Shown: positions 26,550-41,488, numbered from the stretch's first letter. The stretch is DNA of 64,000 bases from Amphibalanus amphitrite (GCF_019059575.1 NW_024882196.1:62001-126000); one strand, 5' to 3'. The notes: a model not told the origin generated them from the letters alone. Numbers and translations are program-made.

Positions 26550-27384
26550 AAGACACAACGGCTGACTTCATGAAACGGCCGCCGAAACTCTCCATCAAAA
26601 ATGGATGGAACAAGCATGAAATGGTTCTGTACTTAAGCAATACAATAAAGCATGCATGCTAATTCATTAGTACATAGCCACATTCCACACTCACTGATCT
26701 CTTGTCAACCGTCTAATCTTGAGTCCATTTAACGCATTCTTCGGTATGAAGATTATACATTCAAACATCTACCAACTATGTAACTGACGAACTATGATAC
26801 ATCAACTGGTGTTACATTTAAATGCATAATAACTTGACGTCACTCATGCATACTCTGACATCACACGTGATGACTGTGACGTCACACACTGTACATACAG
26901 AGGATGACACGGGGCGGCGCCGGCGGCGAGAGTCGCCTGTTTGCCGTCCAGATTGACCTGATTAACATTGATCACGGCTGTCGCCCACAGTCAACAGGCA
27001 GCCTTGGAGCACGTTTGCCCGGTGCCCTCACCGCTCCGGACATTGAAGGTCACTTGAAAGAGCATCCACCCCATCCCAGCCACCACCGTGTCACCACATC
27101 GTGTTTATTCCAGCTGTCATGACTTCGGTTTACTTCATCGCAAGATTAAAATGTAAGTTCGCAATATCCTTTCGAACGTAATTTATCATTTCAAGCATAG
27201 TTACTTCTATGAAGCGTGAAATTCATGCGTTATGCAATTCATGAAATACGTTCAGTGCACTGGACAGTCAGGAATATATTGAGCAACTTTATACTGCCTT
27301 CGCTACGGTATTGAAGAGGTAGGTGCCCTCTTCAATAAGAAGCCAGAAGTTGCGTTCATGTCGTCGTAACGGACTGACAGCCGA
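26550..27384. other. No supported gene
   Basis: TGACGTCA-type sites occur at about 26836 and 26878. No exon is recognised. Confidence 0.4.
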
Positions 27385-27386
27385 TA

Positions 27387-28277
27387 GGGGAAGTTGGGGC
27401 AATGCCGGAGTTGGGGCAAAGCCGAAATTCGAGATATTTCTAAAACCGTCCGACATGGATGCCACGTCTCAGCGATGCTCTGAAGCTTAAGTGACTATAA
27501 TAATCGCATGTTTGTTACGAGTCGTCATTTGGAATACTTCGGCTGTGAGGGCGCCAAAAGCGTTTTCAAGGTACGTTTCCCTTGTACTACATGCGCCTTT
27601 GAAGCTGCATTTCTTACTCATTATGCTACCGTTTGTCTGGCCAATTCGGTCAAGTAATCTTCAGCATGTCTTTGCATAAGTGTGCTGCCTATTTGAAATT
27701 TATACAGCACGTTTAAAAGTTATGGGCCTGCAAATGAAAGTATGGCTGGCTGGGGTAATGCCGAAAACGTGCAATTACGCACGTTAAAGCACGCTACGTG
27801 GACTTTACTGCTGTAGAATAGCAGCGCGTATTTTTAGTCAAACAAATTACACTTTCAGCCGGCACAACGGCCTGTTACCTATAAAGAATGATTTACCTGG
27901 CGTTTTCTTATTATATTACACAATTATAACTTCCAGTGTGCACCAAGCGTCCTCAAGCTCTTAAAACGCGTGTCAGCTTTGATGAATTTTGGATTAAGTT
28001 TGAGATAAATTGGCAAAACATCAATGTCGGCATTCCTCGTAGATCATTTATCCTATTTTCGGCTTTCCCCGCAGTCCGGGGCAACGCCGAAAAAGTCAAT
28101 TCTTTGATATTTTTAGTTTTTGCGCTTAACGGTATGCGAATTCATCAAATGCGCCTGGTATGTTTGAAAGACAAAAGACTGGCCTCTCGAATGACGCCAA
28201 CAAGAATAGCTTATGTTGTCTACCTTGCGTGCTACGGGCGTAAGAAAAAAAGTATTCGGCGTTCCCCCAACTTCCCC
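27387..28277. mobile_element. TA-flanked TIR element with TTGGGGCAATGCC repeats (891 bp)
   Basis: The left end GGGGAAGTTGGGG and the right end CCCCAACTTCCCC are exact complements, flanked by TA at 27385-27386 and 28278-28279. Copies of GGGGCAATGCCG-like text recur inside (for example about 27411, 27751 and 28078). A TA duplication fits a Tc1/mariner-type mechanism. No transposase frame is visible. Confidence 0.7.
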
Positions 28278-28279
28278 TA

Positions 28280-30110
28280 ATGGGTTATCTGCGCCTGTGT
28301 CACCAGCTTTTGCTGTCATTATGGTCATCATGGTGGCTGTCACGCACTCATAGATTGCAGAGAACGGATGGAGATCTGATTTCCGATCACGCGATGGCTC
28401 CAGTCATGGAAGAGCGGTGATATCACCTCGTTTATGCGTCCAAGATCATTACGCACCCCTTTCGCCACAGCGGGCCATATTCTAAACGCACTAAGTAACT
28501 ACCACTTATAACTTTCCAGGTGCACAAAATCTGGAGTTAATGTTTCTATCTGCAACTTCTATTGTTAGTTTTGATTGCTTAGGGAAATGAAAAATATGAA
28601 GATATTGATTTAGAACTTCGAACCCGATACTTGGCCGTCCCTAACTCCTATTTGTAGACTTTGGCATGTTTGTGTGAAACTTATTTGGTCTAGAACTAGT
28701 CAAGCGCAGTTGCCAAGTAACCTCAAAGAGCGTGTTACAAGATATTTTCCATTGTTATAATACAGGAGCGTTATTTTCATAACGCGTTCAATTTTGTTAA
28801 TTTTTCATTTTCACCTAGTTGATATTAAAAAGTGCGCTTGTATCCATCAACGTTCGGAAGAAAGGGCGCTCCTTGTCCACGGCTGTAAGTACGCCAGCTG
28901 CGTCTTGTTTACTCCCCCAAAACGCGCCGTTTTCTGGCACATCAACCATCCCCCAACTCACACACCGTGACCAATCCCTTCCACTCGCCCCCGGGCTACA
29001 ACGCGGCCTGAAAGCGCGTCCGTCAGCCCTGCCGCATGACGCCCTACCCATACAGCCCCTACTAACCCCCAAAGCGCCCCAGGCACCGCGGGCGACACGC
29101 GCACAGCATAAAGAACATCCCGTTATCGCGACGGGCGTCCCCAATCGGCGCGGCCGCGGCACAAGGCTGGCAAATTCGCACGACCGACGCGTCGTCGTCG
29201 GCAGCCATCTCGGCGCGATTGCGACGTGCTGTGGCGCGCCACAACGCCGACGTGACGGGAGGGGGACCGAAGGCAGTGCAGCCAGCTTTGTCGCCGGCTT
29301 ATGGTCCAGAAACGGTCATAAATCGCCCTGCGGACCGGGAATTATCTACAGCGAGCAGGGGAACGTCGCGGCGACGGAAAAGGGCCGTCTTCGGCACCTG
29401 GCCTGATAAAGTCGGGTTGCCGCGGTTTATAGCGCTCGCTTTCTGGCGCAGTCGTGCATTCCATTCCGACCCACTGAGATGTTTTGTGTTGTTCCATTAG
29501 TGGTGAGAATTCGACGGGACGGCCGTTACGGAAAAGGAGGAGATAATCTTTGAACGCTGACATTGTGTGCGTTGGGGCGAGCTCAAAAATGTTAACTGGG
29601 AGAGTCAGCAGAAGAGGTGCATACCACTTGGCTTTGGTGATAAGCTCCAGAATGAACGCTCAAATGCACATACAACAGCCACATTTTTTATAGGCGCGAT
29701 ACATGGGTTATGCATTCCATACCTATTCAGGCAAATTATTTCAATTTGTTCGGGCGAATGTAAAACCACTGAAATAAACCCAAACTGTACTTACAGTGAT
29801 ACGAGAGCACTGTTCAGTCCGCATTGCTTTGAATTCTATAAATTATGAGAAATTTTAGGACCACCGATTGCAACCTAAATGCCTGGTCGTATCTTGGATC
29901 GTTAGGCATTGGAGGAACGGTTAGTCGTACTGTTACTTGTCACTCCACGTTTCCCACAGACAATGCATAACACTATGCCGGCCCGCGGCTATCCGGCTTT
30001 GGAGCGCCGCAGAAACCCTCTCCCTGAATGTTTGCTCGCATCTGAGAGGATGGTAACAGGACGCCCACCTGAGTGGATAGGTCCTCTTAACCCACCGTCA
30101 CCGGAGAGCT
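28280..30110. other. No supported gene; GC-rich at 28880-29430
   Basis: The GC-rich block has open frames on both strands, as expected from composition alone. None shows a domain motif. It could be a CpG-rich regulatory block. Confidence 0.4.
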
Positions 30111-30115
30111 TCCTC

Positions 30116-30116
<1 letters not shown>

Positions 30117-30183
<67 letters not shown>
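30117..30183 (+). repeat. (GA)n microsatellite
   Basis: About 33 uninterrupted GA units. Confidence 0.95.
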
Positions 30184-30184
<1 letters not shown>

Positions 30185-30636
30185 GCGGCAACGGGAGACT
30201 GCAAACTGGACCTAAGGGCCCTCCAAATGACACACGATGCTCCACTAAAGGGGCTCCGCGATGCTCCGCTGAAACTCCACTCCTCAAGACTGAGCGAGTG
30301 GGTAAACTAGCGGGCGCTGAGAACACACCAATTACTGAGAGCCTCGCCTCGGACCTGGCTGGTGAGCTGATGGGTCACCCTGTGTACAGTTCAGGGGCAT
30401 AGGTTTGTACTGGTCGATAAGATACAAACACCAGAAATGGACGGACGGAGAGTGTTTGTGGGAAAGTTGCTCAAGTGGAGTGGCTAGTCGTGCCGAGATT
30501 AAATTGCTTTCCTGTGTTAGACCGGTTGCACCGCAGACTTCGAAAGCAGTGTTGGAAAAGAACTAGCAACTTTTATAGACACGAGGCAGCACTTGTTTCA
30601 TCTTGCACTTTGTTTCTGTGTAATGTTGAGTATAGG

Positions 30637-31030
30637 TAGGGAAAGTGGGGTAAGACGGTCAGGGTAGGTAAGACGGGTACCCCTCCGCAGACCAAGCCAA
30701 TAGCGCTGCGAGCGAGAAAAATTAGGACCAAAATTGCCTTTCCCAGTACACACCACCATTGAAACCTGGAGAGTTTGTGTTCAGTCAATAATCTTTTATT
30801 TCGATTTCTTAAAAACACTTATTTCATTGACTACATCTATAGTGTATTGCGCAAACTTTTGTGTACATCACCATAGAATTAAATACTCGTAATTACTTGT
30901 GGTACACCCATATGACACCAGTGTTCATTTACCGTGAATTTGCTCCGCCTGCATCAAATCAAATTGTCCACAGAGAAAAATCGTGCTGAACTTCTAACAT
31001 TGAGTCAGGGGTAAGACGGGCAAGTATGGA
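30637..31030 (+). mobile_element. Remnant with GGGGTAAGACGG repeats
   Basis: It begins TAGGGAAAGTGGGGTAAGAC. GGTAAGACGGG recurs near 30667 and 31010. The start resembles the ends of the elements at 27387 and 50504 (AAGT-T/G-GGGG). No opposite terminus was found, so it is partial or differently organised. Confidence 0.5.
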
Positions 31031-31257
31031 TCCAATGGGTCTTAAAATGGTGAAAATATTTATGATGCTGTAGGAAAAAAGAAGCATTTCTGGTGGAAAT
31101 ATGTTCGATTTCGCTACTCACAGACATATCAGCAATATGTGGCGTCATATAACCCTCAGAAGTTTGTCACGCCACCAAACCCAATCATCATCATCATCAC
31201 ATATAAGCAATATTCCTTCGATACCTACAATGTATCCTTTAAAGTGACCATCCCATC

Positions 31258-32393
31258 CCCGCGCCCCGCTGGGGGGGGGGGGCAGAATCTGCCCCCTCCC
31301 GTTTTTCGCCAATAACTTCTAAACGCGTTACGCCAGCGACGTCAAACTTTCAGTACCTTATCATACATCAATTTGACACGTTCCCTGAAAATTTGAGCGA
31401 AATCCGTCGGATTTTTTTTTTTTTAGAAATTGACGTTTTAGTGACGTCATGTTCGCCATTTTCGGAATCAAGACGTAACAAAAAAGGTTATACGTGATTC
31501 TACTTTGTCTATCAAATGGCTATCTCAGTTTTTTGAAAATTTTGGATTTTGGCCCACTTTTTTTCAAAAAAATGACTTTTTTGGGAAAATAGGTAATTAT
31601 AAAATCCTAAATTTTGAGTGTATCGAAAAAAACCGGAATATATGTCAGAGAAGTGTTCTATGTGCACCTATATACCAATATTTAGAAGAATCGGTTCAAA
31701 AATGTGGGAGTTATTCAAAATTGTATGACGTCACGACACACAAAATTTTTGAAAAATTATTTTTTTTGGAAGTTCTGGACCTCGTACGGAAACAAAAATA
31801 GCACCATTCGATTTGCCGTGAAAAACTGCATCAGATAGACACCTGTTTAGGCCTCAACAACCAACTTCAAAATTTGACCTCACTTGACCTGACCTTGACC
31901 TGACCTCGACCTGAAATTCATCCAGAGGTGGTCCATATCACTTATTGAGTGTGCCTATTGAATTCTATGAGTAAAATGACCCATAAAACATGTGTCGCAC
32001 ATGCCCTTTTCTATATTTTGTTTTTGGTGACCTGACCTGACCTGACCTGACCTTGACCTTGACCTTTGAATGACATTGTATGCAACGAATATTGTCTTGG
32101 TAGTCTAAGAACACGTTTTGGGCAATCAGTCTCAGTCCATTCTTCGGCAACTACGGTGCAAGGCCGATACTGTAGAAACTTGCATTTTGTACCCTTGACC
32201 TGACCTTGACCTGACCTCTGACCTACTTAAGCAAAAAAATTTGGGCATTTAAGATCCGTCTTGTTGAGAGCTTTCGATTGCCGTTTTCCCCGTCTTTCTA
32301 CGACCATCGGCTCGGAAGTTAGACAGGGGGGGGGGGGCAGAATCTGCCCCCCCCGCAGGGCGCGTATGGCTGAATAGCCCAGCGGGGCGCGGG
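31258..32393. mobile_element. TTAA-type TIR element A (1136 bp)
   Basis: The ends are CCCGCGCCCCGCTGGG and its complement, with TTAA directly after the right end (32394-32397). The left flank CATC has lost or never had it. Subterminal hairpins GGGGGGGCAGAATCTGCCCC are found inside both ends. The interior carries TGACCTGACCTTGACC arrays and TGACGTCA. It is the uninterrupted relative of element B. Confidence 0.85.
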
Positions 32394-32591
32394 TTAACAT
32401 ACGTTTGGAGTTGTGATAGCCAAAATGGGGTCCCTGGCTTGCACTTACCGGTTTGAGCACTCACAACAGCGAGAAATGCCTCAAATCAAAAATATATAAT
32501 TTCAAAGTTGCAGCACTTTGATTCAGAGGAGCTAATGCATTGGAATGCCCCCTCTGAATGTGTGACGTCAGCGCAGATCTAACGATTTTAA

Positions 32592-33782
32592 CCCGGCAGG
32601 CGGTGGGCCTACTAGCCACCTTCCGCGCGGTGGGGGGGGGGGGCATTTTTTGCCACCCCCTCGTATCTCCGAAACTACTGGACGGATCCGGAAAATTCAA
32701 ACGGCGTTCGATAGCCCTGTCAAATTTGTGAAGAGAAAACAAATTTCATTGACCTCGGGGTCACCGATGACGTCACAGGTCAGGTCAAAGATAAAATGTT
32801 TCACCGTTCACGGGGCTTCTAGGGAAAGTGACACTGAGTAAAACGCATTTTGTCGAAAATCAGCGATAAGGCGTCAGTTGTCTAGTACATATGTTGCTAT
32901 TAGAGGTCACTGGTCATACCAGGTCAGGTCACAGGTCAGGTCACCAAAGGTCACCAAGGGTCACCACATGAACCCAACTTTACTAAGGTTGTGCGATGCA
33001 TGTTTTATGGCCAGTTTTTCATTTCCAACTCAATGGTATTGGTTATAAGACCATCAGGTACGGTTTAGGTCACTTTCTGGTGGAGGTCAGGTCAAGGTCA
33101 GGTCAAAAAAGTTCAAATTTCAAAGTTGATATTTTTGCATAAAATGGGTATCGATTCGATGCAGCTCGTCACGGGGAGTCGAATGGTGGTTTTTGTTTTG
33201 CGCTACGAGGTCTAGAATTGCTAAAAATTGAGTTTGAAAGTTTGACGTCATCAATTTTGAACAGTTTTTTCGCTATAACTTGTCCAAAAAAAAAGAGGTA
33301 TTGATTTCAAATTTGGTATGTAGATAGAAGGCGGTATGGACTATCACATATATTCCGTTTTTTTTCGAAATTCAAAAATCTTTTAGGATTTTTCGGCTAT
33401 TATTTTCAAAAAATCTATTTTTTATTTTTATTTTTGGTCAAAATCCCAAAAATTCGAAAAACCGAAATAGCAGTTTTGTAGCCCTCTTGATTCCACACCT
33501 TAAATGTCGAATCATTTTTCTGTATCTCTAAAGCTATAGGCCTGACAGCTCTTCCAGCGAAACCTTTTTTGGGTCGAAAATGGCAAAAATGACGTCACTC
33601 TGACGTCATTAGCGGCCAACCTATCATAGCCTTTGGAAAATTTTTGATCACCATGTGCGCTAGCTACTCCCGGGAGGGTACTGAAAGTTTGGTGACGATC
33701 GGCGCAGCGGTTCTCGAGATATATTTAAAAAACTAAAGGGGGGGGGGGGCAAAAAAATGCCCCCCCCCCACCGCCTGGAAGG
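32592..33782. mobile_element. TTAA-flanked TIR element E (1191 bp)
   Basis: TTAA at 32588-32591 and 33783-33786. The ends share CAGGCGGTGGG. The left subterminal G-tract hairpin encloses GCATTTTTTGCC, and the right is similar. The interior holds AGGTCAGGTCA arrays and paired TGACGTCA sites near 32768 and 33596. Non-coding. Confidence 0.85.
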
Positions 33783-33786
33783 TTAA

Positions 33787-35079
33787 ATCTTTTACTAAAA
33801 CGTTTGGTAGGACGCGGTGGTATATGCTATTTGCGCGCAACAAATGCCGCACTTTCAGCTGCCTCCAAAAAAAGTCGCTAGGAACAGCGGAGATCCCAAA
33901 AAGTAAACAAAAGTAAAAAGTCTAATATCTTGAAAAACGGTGAATATTTTTCGGTGAAATTTGCTAGATATTCGTTTTCGCTCTTTCTGAACCGAGCAAC
34001 ATTACCTTCATGCCAATTCATTAACTTTTTTGAAGGTGGGAGGGTCCCTTAAATAATGAAAATGAAAGACAACTTTACAAGGCTTCTGAACTAGGACCTA
34101 TATACAAGCATACGCATTCTGCTCGAATCTCGTATACATATCGTATACGTATCTCGTGTACTGCCTTTTCGAAGTACTTAGACCAACGAACGACTGTATC
34201 AATGCGGCTTATCTCGGGTATTTATTACCAGCTGTGTTGGTCGGTGAAAGTAGCTGGCCATCTTACCCTACCCATGTGCAGGAGCGTAACCACGCAAGAA
34301 AAATGGTGCGGACAAACTCATAGGGGGCAACCGGCGCCATCCTTCAAGGGGGCGCCAACCTTCGAGGGGGCGCCATCGCCTATGAGAGAAATGGGGTGCG
34401 AAAGAGGGGCGCCTTCATGTGGAAGCGGTTAGCGGACAGTGACGTAGCCACTAGCCTTTCGTGACCTGACCTGAGTTTACTGGGACTCAAATGCCCAAAA
34501 TAGTTCCTGAAATTTGGTGACGCAAAGTGCCACGGTGCTTACGCTATTAGCAAAAACTATTATTCCGTTTTCCTAGCTAAATTTTCCAATTTTACCCTGA
34601 ATTTGTACCAGTTTTTGAGTAATCTGATGACCTGGCCTGAAATGACTGGGACTTGAAATCTTCCACGTATGTGTAAAACAATATCCAGAGCGTATGCTTA
34701 ATTTGGCGGCGCTACGCGTCGCCGTTTTTTTTACACTGCGAAAAAAACCTAGGTAAGGGCTGCCTCACCCCCTGGCCGGGCAAAGTTTAAATTATCTTTC
34801 GCTTGGCGACACTGAAGTCTCGGCGCCGAACAACCTTTTTCATCTGAATAGAATTGTGCCTTCTAGTGGAAAAGGTTACCTGTTACCAATAGACGAATGC
34901 TGAATCCTTGAATCATAAAAATGCACTACAAAAAGATAGGGCCATCTAACCGTCATTCGGCATACCAATACACACATACCTACATAAGCACGTTGTACAA
35001 CATCTTTGACCCCTAAGAGCCTACCACGTGTCTGTCGCCCTTACCGCTACATCGTGTCGCTTCTAATCGTTTTGTTGCG
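33787..35079. other. Repeat-like intergenic DNA, no supported gene
   Basis: GGGGGCGCCAACC-type short repeats occur at about 34325-34375. The rest shows no exon. It includes the 3' flank of the sulfotransferase gene, where no clear AATAAA was found. Confidence 0.4.
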
Positions 35080-37884
<2,805 letters not shown>

Positions 37885-37889
37885 CTGCA

Positions 37890-38235
37890 AAAAAAGTAAG
37901 CAAATGCTTAGGCATGCTTAGGCGCATCCAACTAAAGGAAGTGAGAACACATGCTGAGCACATTAGAGATAACATAACAATCAATTACCTACACGAAGGT
38001 TATTGCCACGTGTGTCAGTGTCACTGATAGTAGCCGAATGATCAACAAGAACTATAGCAGAGTGGTGTTTGGGCAGATAAAGAGGTGAGGAAGACGCCAG
38101 CCGCTGCGTGATTCCAGCCTCTCGATGGCGAGACTACTGTAATTAGGCAAATCCACCGATACTCCGGCGTCTCCATGGCGAGGCTATCCGGAGCCGACAG
38201 TTTGCACCTCTATCTAAGCGGAAACCCCGCACCCA
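37890..38235. other. Upstream flank of the sulfotransferase, nothing recognised
   Basis: Should hold 5' UTR exon or intron sequence of the minus-strand gene. The acceptor at 37885-37886 implies an upstream exon, but it was not identified. Confidence 0.4.
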
Positions 38236-38236
38236 G

Positions 38237-39170
38237 GTCAAGTCACCAAGGGTCAGCACATCAACCCAATTTTACTCTGGTTGTGCGATGCATGTTTTAT
38301 GGCCAATTTTTCATTGCCAGCTGAATGGTGTTGGTTATGAATGGTTGAACGTTATAACGATTTTTCCCGATTGGTCATTGATCTGACCTGGAAGGTCAAC
38401 CGATAGCTTAGGACCTTAACCCACGAGCCGCTGGGGGGGGGGGGGGCATAAAGTTGCCCCCCCTTTACGTTTTGTGAAATATCTCCGAAACCTGATGAGC
38501 TACGAACGTGAAACTTGGCATAGCTTCAAATGAATACCTAGGCAATGTTTGAGGAAAGTTTGGTGGTTGTAGCACCTAAGATGACGTCACAGTGACGTCA
38601 TACAGTTTTGTCGTTTTCCGATATGGACCGTTTCTGATGACGCTGAGCATGAAACTCGACTGTAAATGAACTAGACAGCACCTGCTGTCATCCTAAAACA
38701 TCTTAATACACTTCTATCTAGTTTCTGACCAATAATCGGCCCTTTATATTCGGTCCCATATATGTGATGTATCGTGAGGAATATGAGAGTCGCAAATCTA
38801 TAATTTCACTTATGACGTCACTGTGACGTCATTTCAAATGGGATCGACACCAAATTTGGACACAACCTCGGCTAGGTATTCAGGAAGATGTGTGCAAAGT
38901 TTCGCTTCTCTATCTCTTCGCGTTGCGACGATATCGTCGCAGAAGTAAAGGGGGGGCAACTTTATGCCCCCCCCCCCCAGCGGCCGGCGGGTGGCGCGGA
39001 GGCCCAGCGGCCGCCGGGTTAAAATGGGTATCATCGGCATCCTCTCGTCACGGGCAACACGCTCATTTTTTGCGAAGCTCTAGCTTGATCAGGGGCGAAA
39101 CGGCAAGAGAGGTCCAACGGACCCCCTCCCCCCACCCACCCCCTTATAGTTCGCGGCTGGCAAAACACCA
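38237..39170. mobile_element. Older TTAA-family element remnant, interrupted by element F
   Basis: Positions 38237-38342 resemble part of element E, and 38343-38415 plus 39023-39170 resemble element K (ACCTGGAAGGTCA, then TATCATCGGC, then GAAGCTCTAGCT). The two halves rejoin across element F at a TTAA. The outer ends are not clean. It looks like a chimera or a recombined copy. Confidence 0.7.
38420..39018. mobile_element. TTAA-flanked TIR element F (599 bp), nested
   Basis: TTAA at 38416-38419 and 39019-39022. The ends are CCCACGAGCCGCTGGGG and CCCGGCGGCCGCTGGG (complement). Subterminal hairpins with GGGGGGGCATAAAGTTGCCCC are present, and TGACGTCA occurs at several positions inside. It is the shortest member and lies inside an older relative. 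Confidence 0.9.
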
Positions 39171-39179
39171 GCTTTCGTA

Positions 39180-39747
39180 ACGCTTTTGATGTGAAGTCAC
39201 TTGAAACGATTTCCCAATGTCCGCGTCTCTTACCATGGTTTCTGCAAGCGGTGCTCCTACAGTAACGTTACCAACACTGGCTAAAGATTAGCCCGCTGCT
39301 GTCGGTGGTGGTAGCGCAGCTCTAACTGGGATGGGCTCACCCACACGATCACTATCGCCCTCATTTGATTGCACTATCAGCGTTCGGGTTAAGCTGCCAT
39401 ATATGCAAGCACCGGTTAGCAGCCGATAACCTTATGTGTCGAGCGCGCAGCAGAGGTGCTTCGGCGCCGCAGCACCGACTCGGATCCTTTCGTCTTGTTA
39501 AGCCCGGTAGCTCGTAACACCACGTGCATTTATCTTTATCCTTTAATAATATACGCTCTCCGTCTGCGCTTCCAAACAGTGGTAGGTATTATGACTTCGT
39601 CGTCTGTTGCAAAGTTGCAAGGTGATACACGATGTTTGATGGTGGGTCTAAAACGGACCTCATTTTATTAGCAAGGGTTTCTCTAAGTTGTTACACAGGT
39701 GTGTTATTCTGCTTCATTTTTTTCTTTGATTTCTTGTTAAAGCATAT
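39180..39747. other. No supported gene
   Basis: Short unassigned spacer between repeats. Confidence 0.4.
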
Positions 39748-39751
39748 TTAA

Positions 39752-40930
39752 CCCGCGCCCCACTGGGGTCTGTGTATAACACGCCCTACTGGGGGGGGGG
39801 GGCTATTCATAGCCCCCCCCCCTCCTAACTCCGAAACTACTGGGCCGATCGTCAAAATTCAAACGGCGTCTGATAGCCCCGGAAAAACTGTCGAGCGAAA
39901 CCTAATTTTATTGACCTCGACGTCACCGATGACGTCACAGGTCAGGTCAAAGTAAAAATTATTAGCACTTTGGCTTGTTCACATTTTGGGCTCTGGCCGC
40001 CGTCTTACAAGTCAGATCAGGCTCATTTTTGGTTTCCACACTCGTGAACAGATGCTCTAGATACCTTGAGGGTACCAAACTTGTACTTTGATTTTCAGGT
40101 CAGGGTCAGGTCATCACAGGTCACGAAAATATTATATCATGCGTCGGTCACGTGACACATGTTTTATGGTCCATTTAGGCCATATATTTCGAATTTGATG
40201 TCGTCTGTGTCATTCGAGGTCATTTTGAGTCGAATTTAGCTTAGGTCAGGTCACTTTCAGGTCAAAAAAGGTCAAATTTTGAAGTTAAAATTTTTCCACA
40301 AAAAAGGTGTCTATTGGATGCAGTTTGAGCTCAGGAACACGATGGTGCCATTTATATTGGTGTACGATGTCAAATACGTACTGAAAAATTGATTTGAAAA
40401 ATTAATAATTGTGATTTTTTGCAATAATGCGTATAACTTGGCCATTTTTGAAGATATTTAGCTAAAACTTGCTAGAGTTAGTCATAATCATGCGTTCTGT
40501 CACATATATTTCGGTTTTTTCGAAAAGTCAAAAACTTTTTGAAAAAAAATGTAAAAATATAAATTTTGAATATTATTATATAAAATTTTCGAAATTTTCA
40601 AAATTTTGAAAATCCGAGATAGCAGTTTGATAGCGCGGTCAATTCTGAGTTCTTTCATGCAAAGAAATTGGATCTAGCTTAAAAACTGAGCTCTTGGGAG
40701 CGATTGCCGTGGTTCAATGTTTTGCGTCGAAATCGGACGAACATGACGTCACTCTGACGTCATTTCCGGCCGACCTATGGTAGCTACGAAGTTCAAATTT
40801 TGACACAAGGTGTCAAATTGATGCAGCCGAAGGTACTGAAAGTTTGGCGTTGATCCGTCGAGCGGTTTAGAAGTTATTGCAGAAAAACGGGAGGGGGGCT
40901 ATAAATAGCCCCCCCCCAGTGGGGCGCGGG
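39752..40930. mobile_element. TTAA-flanked TIR element G (1179 bp)
   Basis: TTAA at 39748-39751 and 40931-40934. The left end CCCGCGCCCCACTGGGG matches the right-end complement. Subterminal hairpins read GGGGGGCTATTCATAGCCCC on the left and GGGGGGCTATAAATAGCCCC on the right. The interior has GGTCA arrays, two TGACGTCA clusters and a very AT-rich centre. Element I is its inverted copy. Confidence 0.9.
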
Positions 40931-40934
40931 TTAA

Positions 40935-41488
40935 CCCGCGCCCCGTTGGGGTCTGCCAAGCAACGCGCCCTGCTGGGGGGGGGGGGCATTTGCACCCCCC
41001 TAAGATCTCGAGAACCACGCAACATAGCGACAAGCGGCAAACGATGCTGGATAGCCCCAGTAGGGAACTACCTTGTGACACAATTTCATTGACCTAGGTC
41101 AGCCCGATGACGTCACAGGTCAGGTCAAATGTCGAACTTTCACCGTTTACAGGCATTTCAAGAAATGCGTTGTAAAATCGAGTAAAATGGATTTCATTGA
41201 AAATCATCGATGGGGAAATGTTCGCCAAACCCATATTTTGCTATTTGAGGTCACTGATACCAGGTCAGGTGACAGAGGTCAGGTCACTGTGGGTAACAAT
41301 ATGAAAGTAGCATGTGATGCATGTTTTATGGTCCATTTTATGGCAAATGCGATAATATGGGTCAGGCAGCCTTTGGAGTCAGTTTAGATTATGTTCTTAT
41401 GAAGGTCAGGTCAAGGTCAGGTCAAGGTCAGGTCAAGGTCAGGTCATATTAGGACAAATTTCAAAGTTGATACTTTTGCACCAGTATA
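40935..41488. mobile_element. TTAA-family element H, right part missing
   Basis: Starts CCCGCGCCCCGTTGGGG directly after the TTAA shared with G. It has a G-tract next to GCATTTGCACCCC and runs through GGTCA arrays to about 41488, where the CACGTG-palindrome family begins. No right terminus was found. Confidence 0.75.

Noticed and set aside
28819..29406. 195-codon open frame in a GC-rich block
   Set aside because: Open frames occur on both strands there, there is no recognisable family, and no splice partners were found.
31258..33782. GGTCA arrays as evidence for a nearby hormone-regulated gene
   Set aside because: They belong to mobile elements found throughout the window, so location says nothing about a neighbouring gene.
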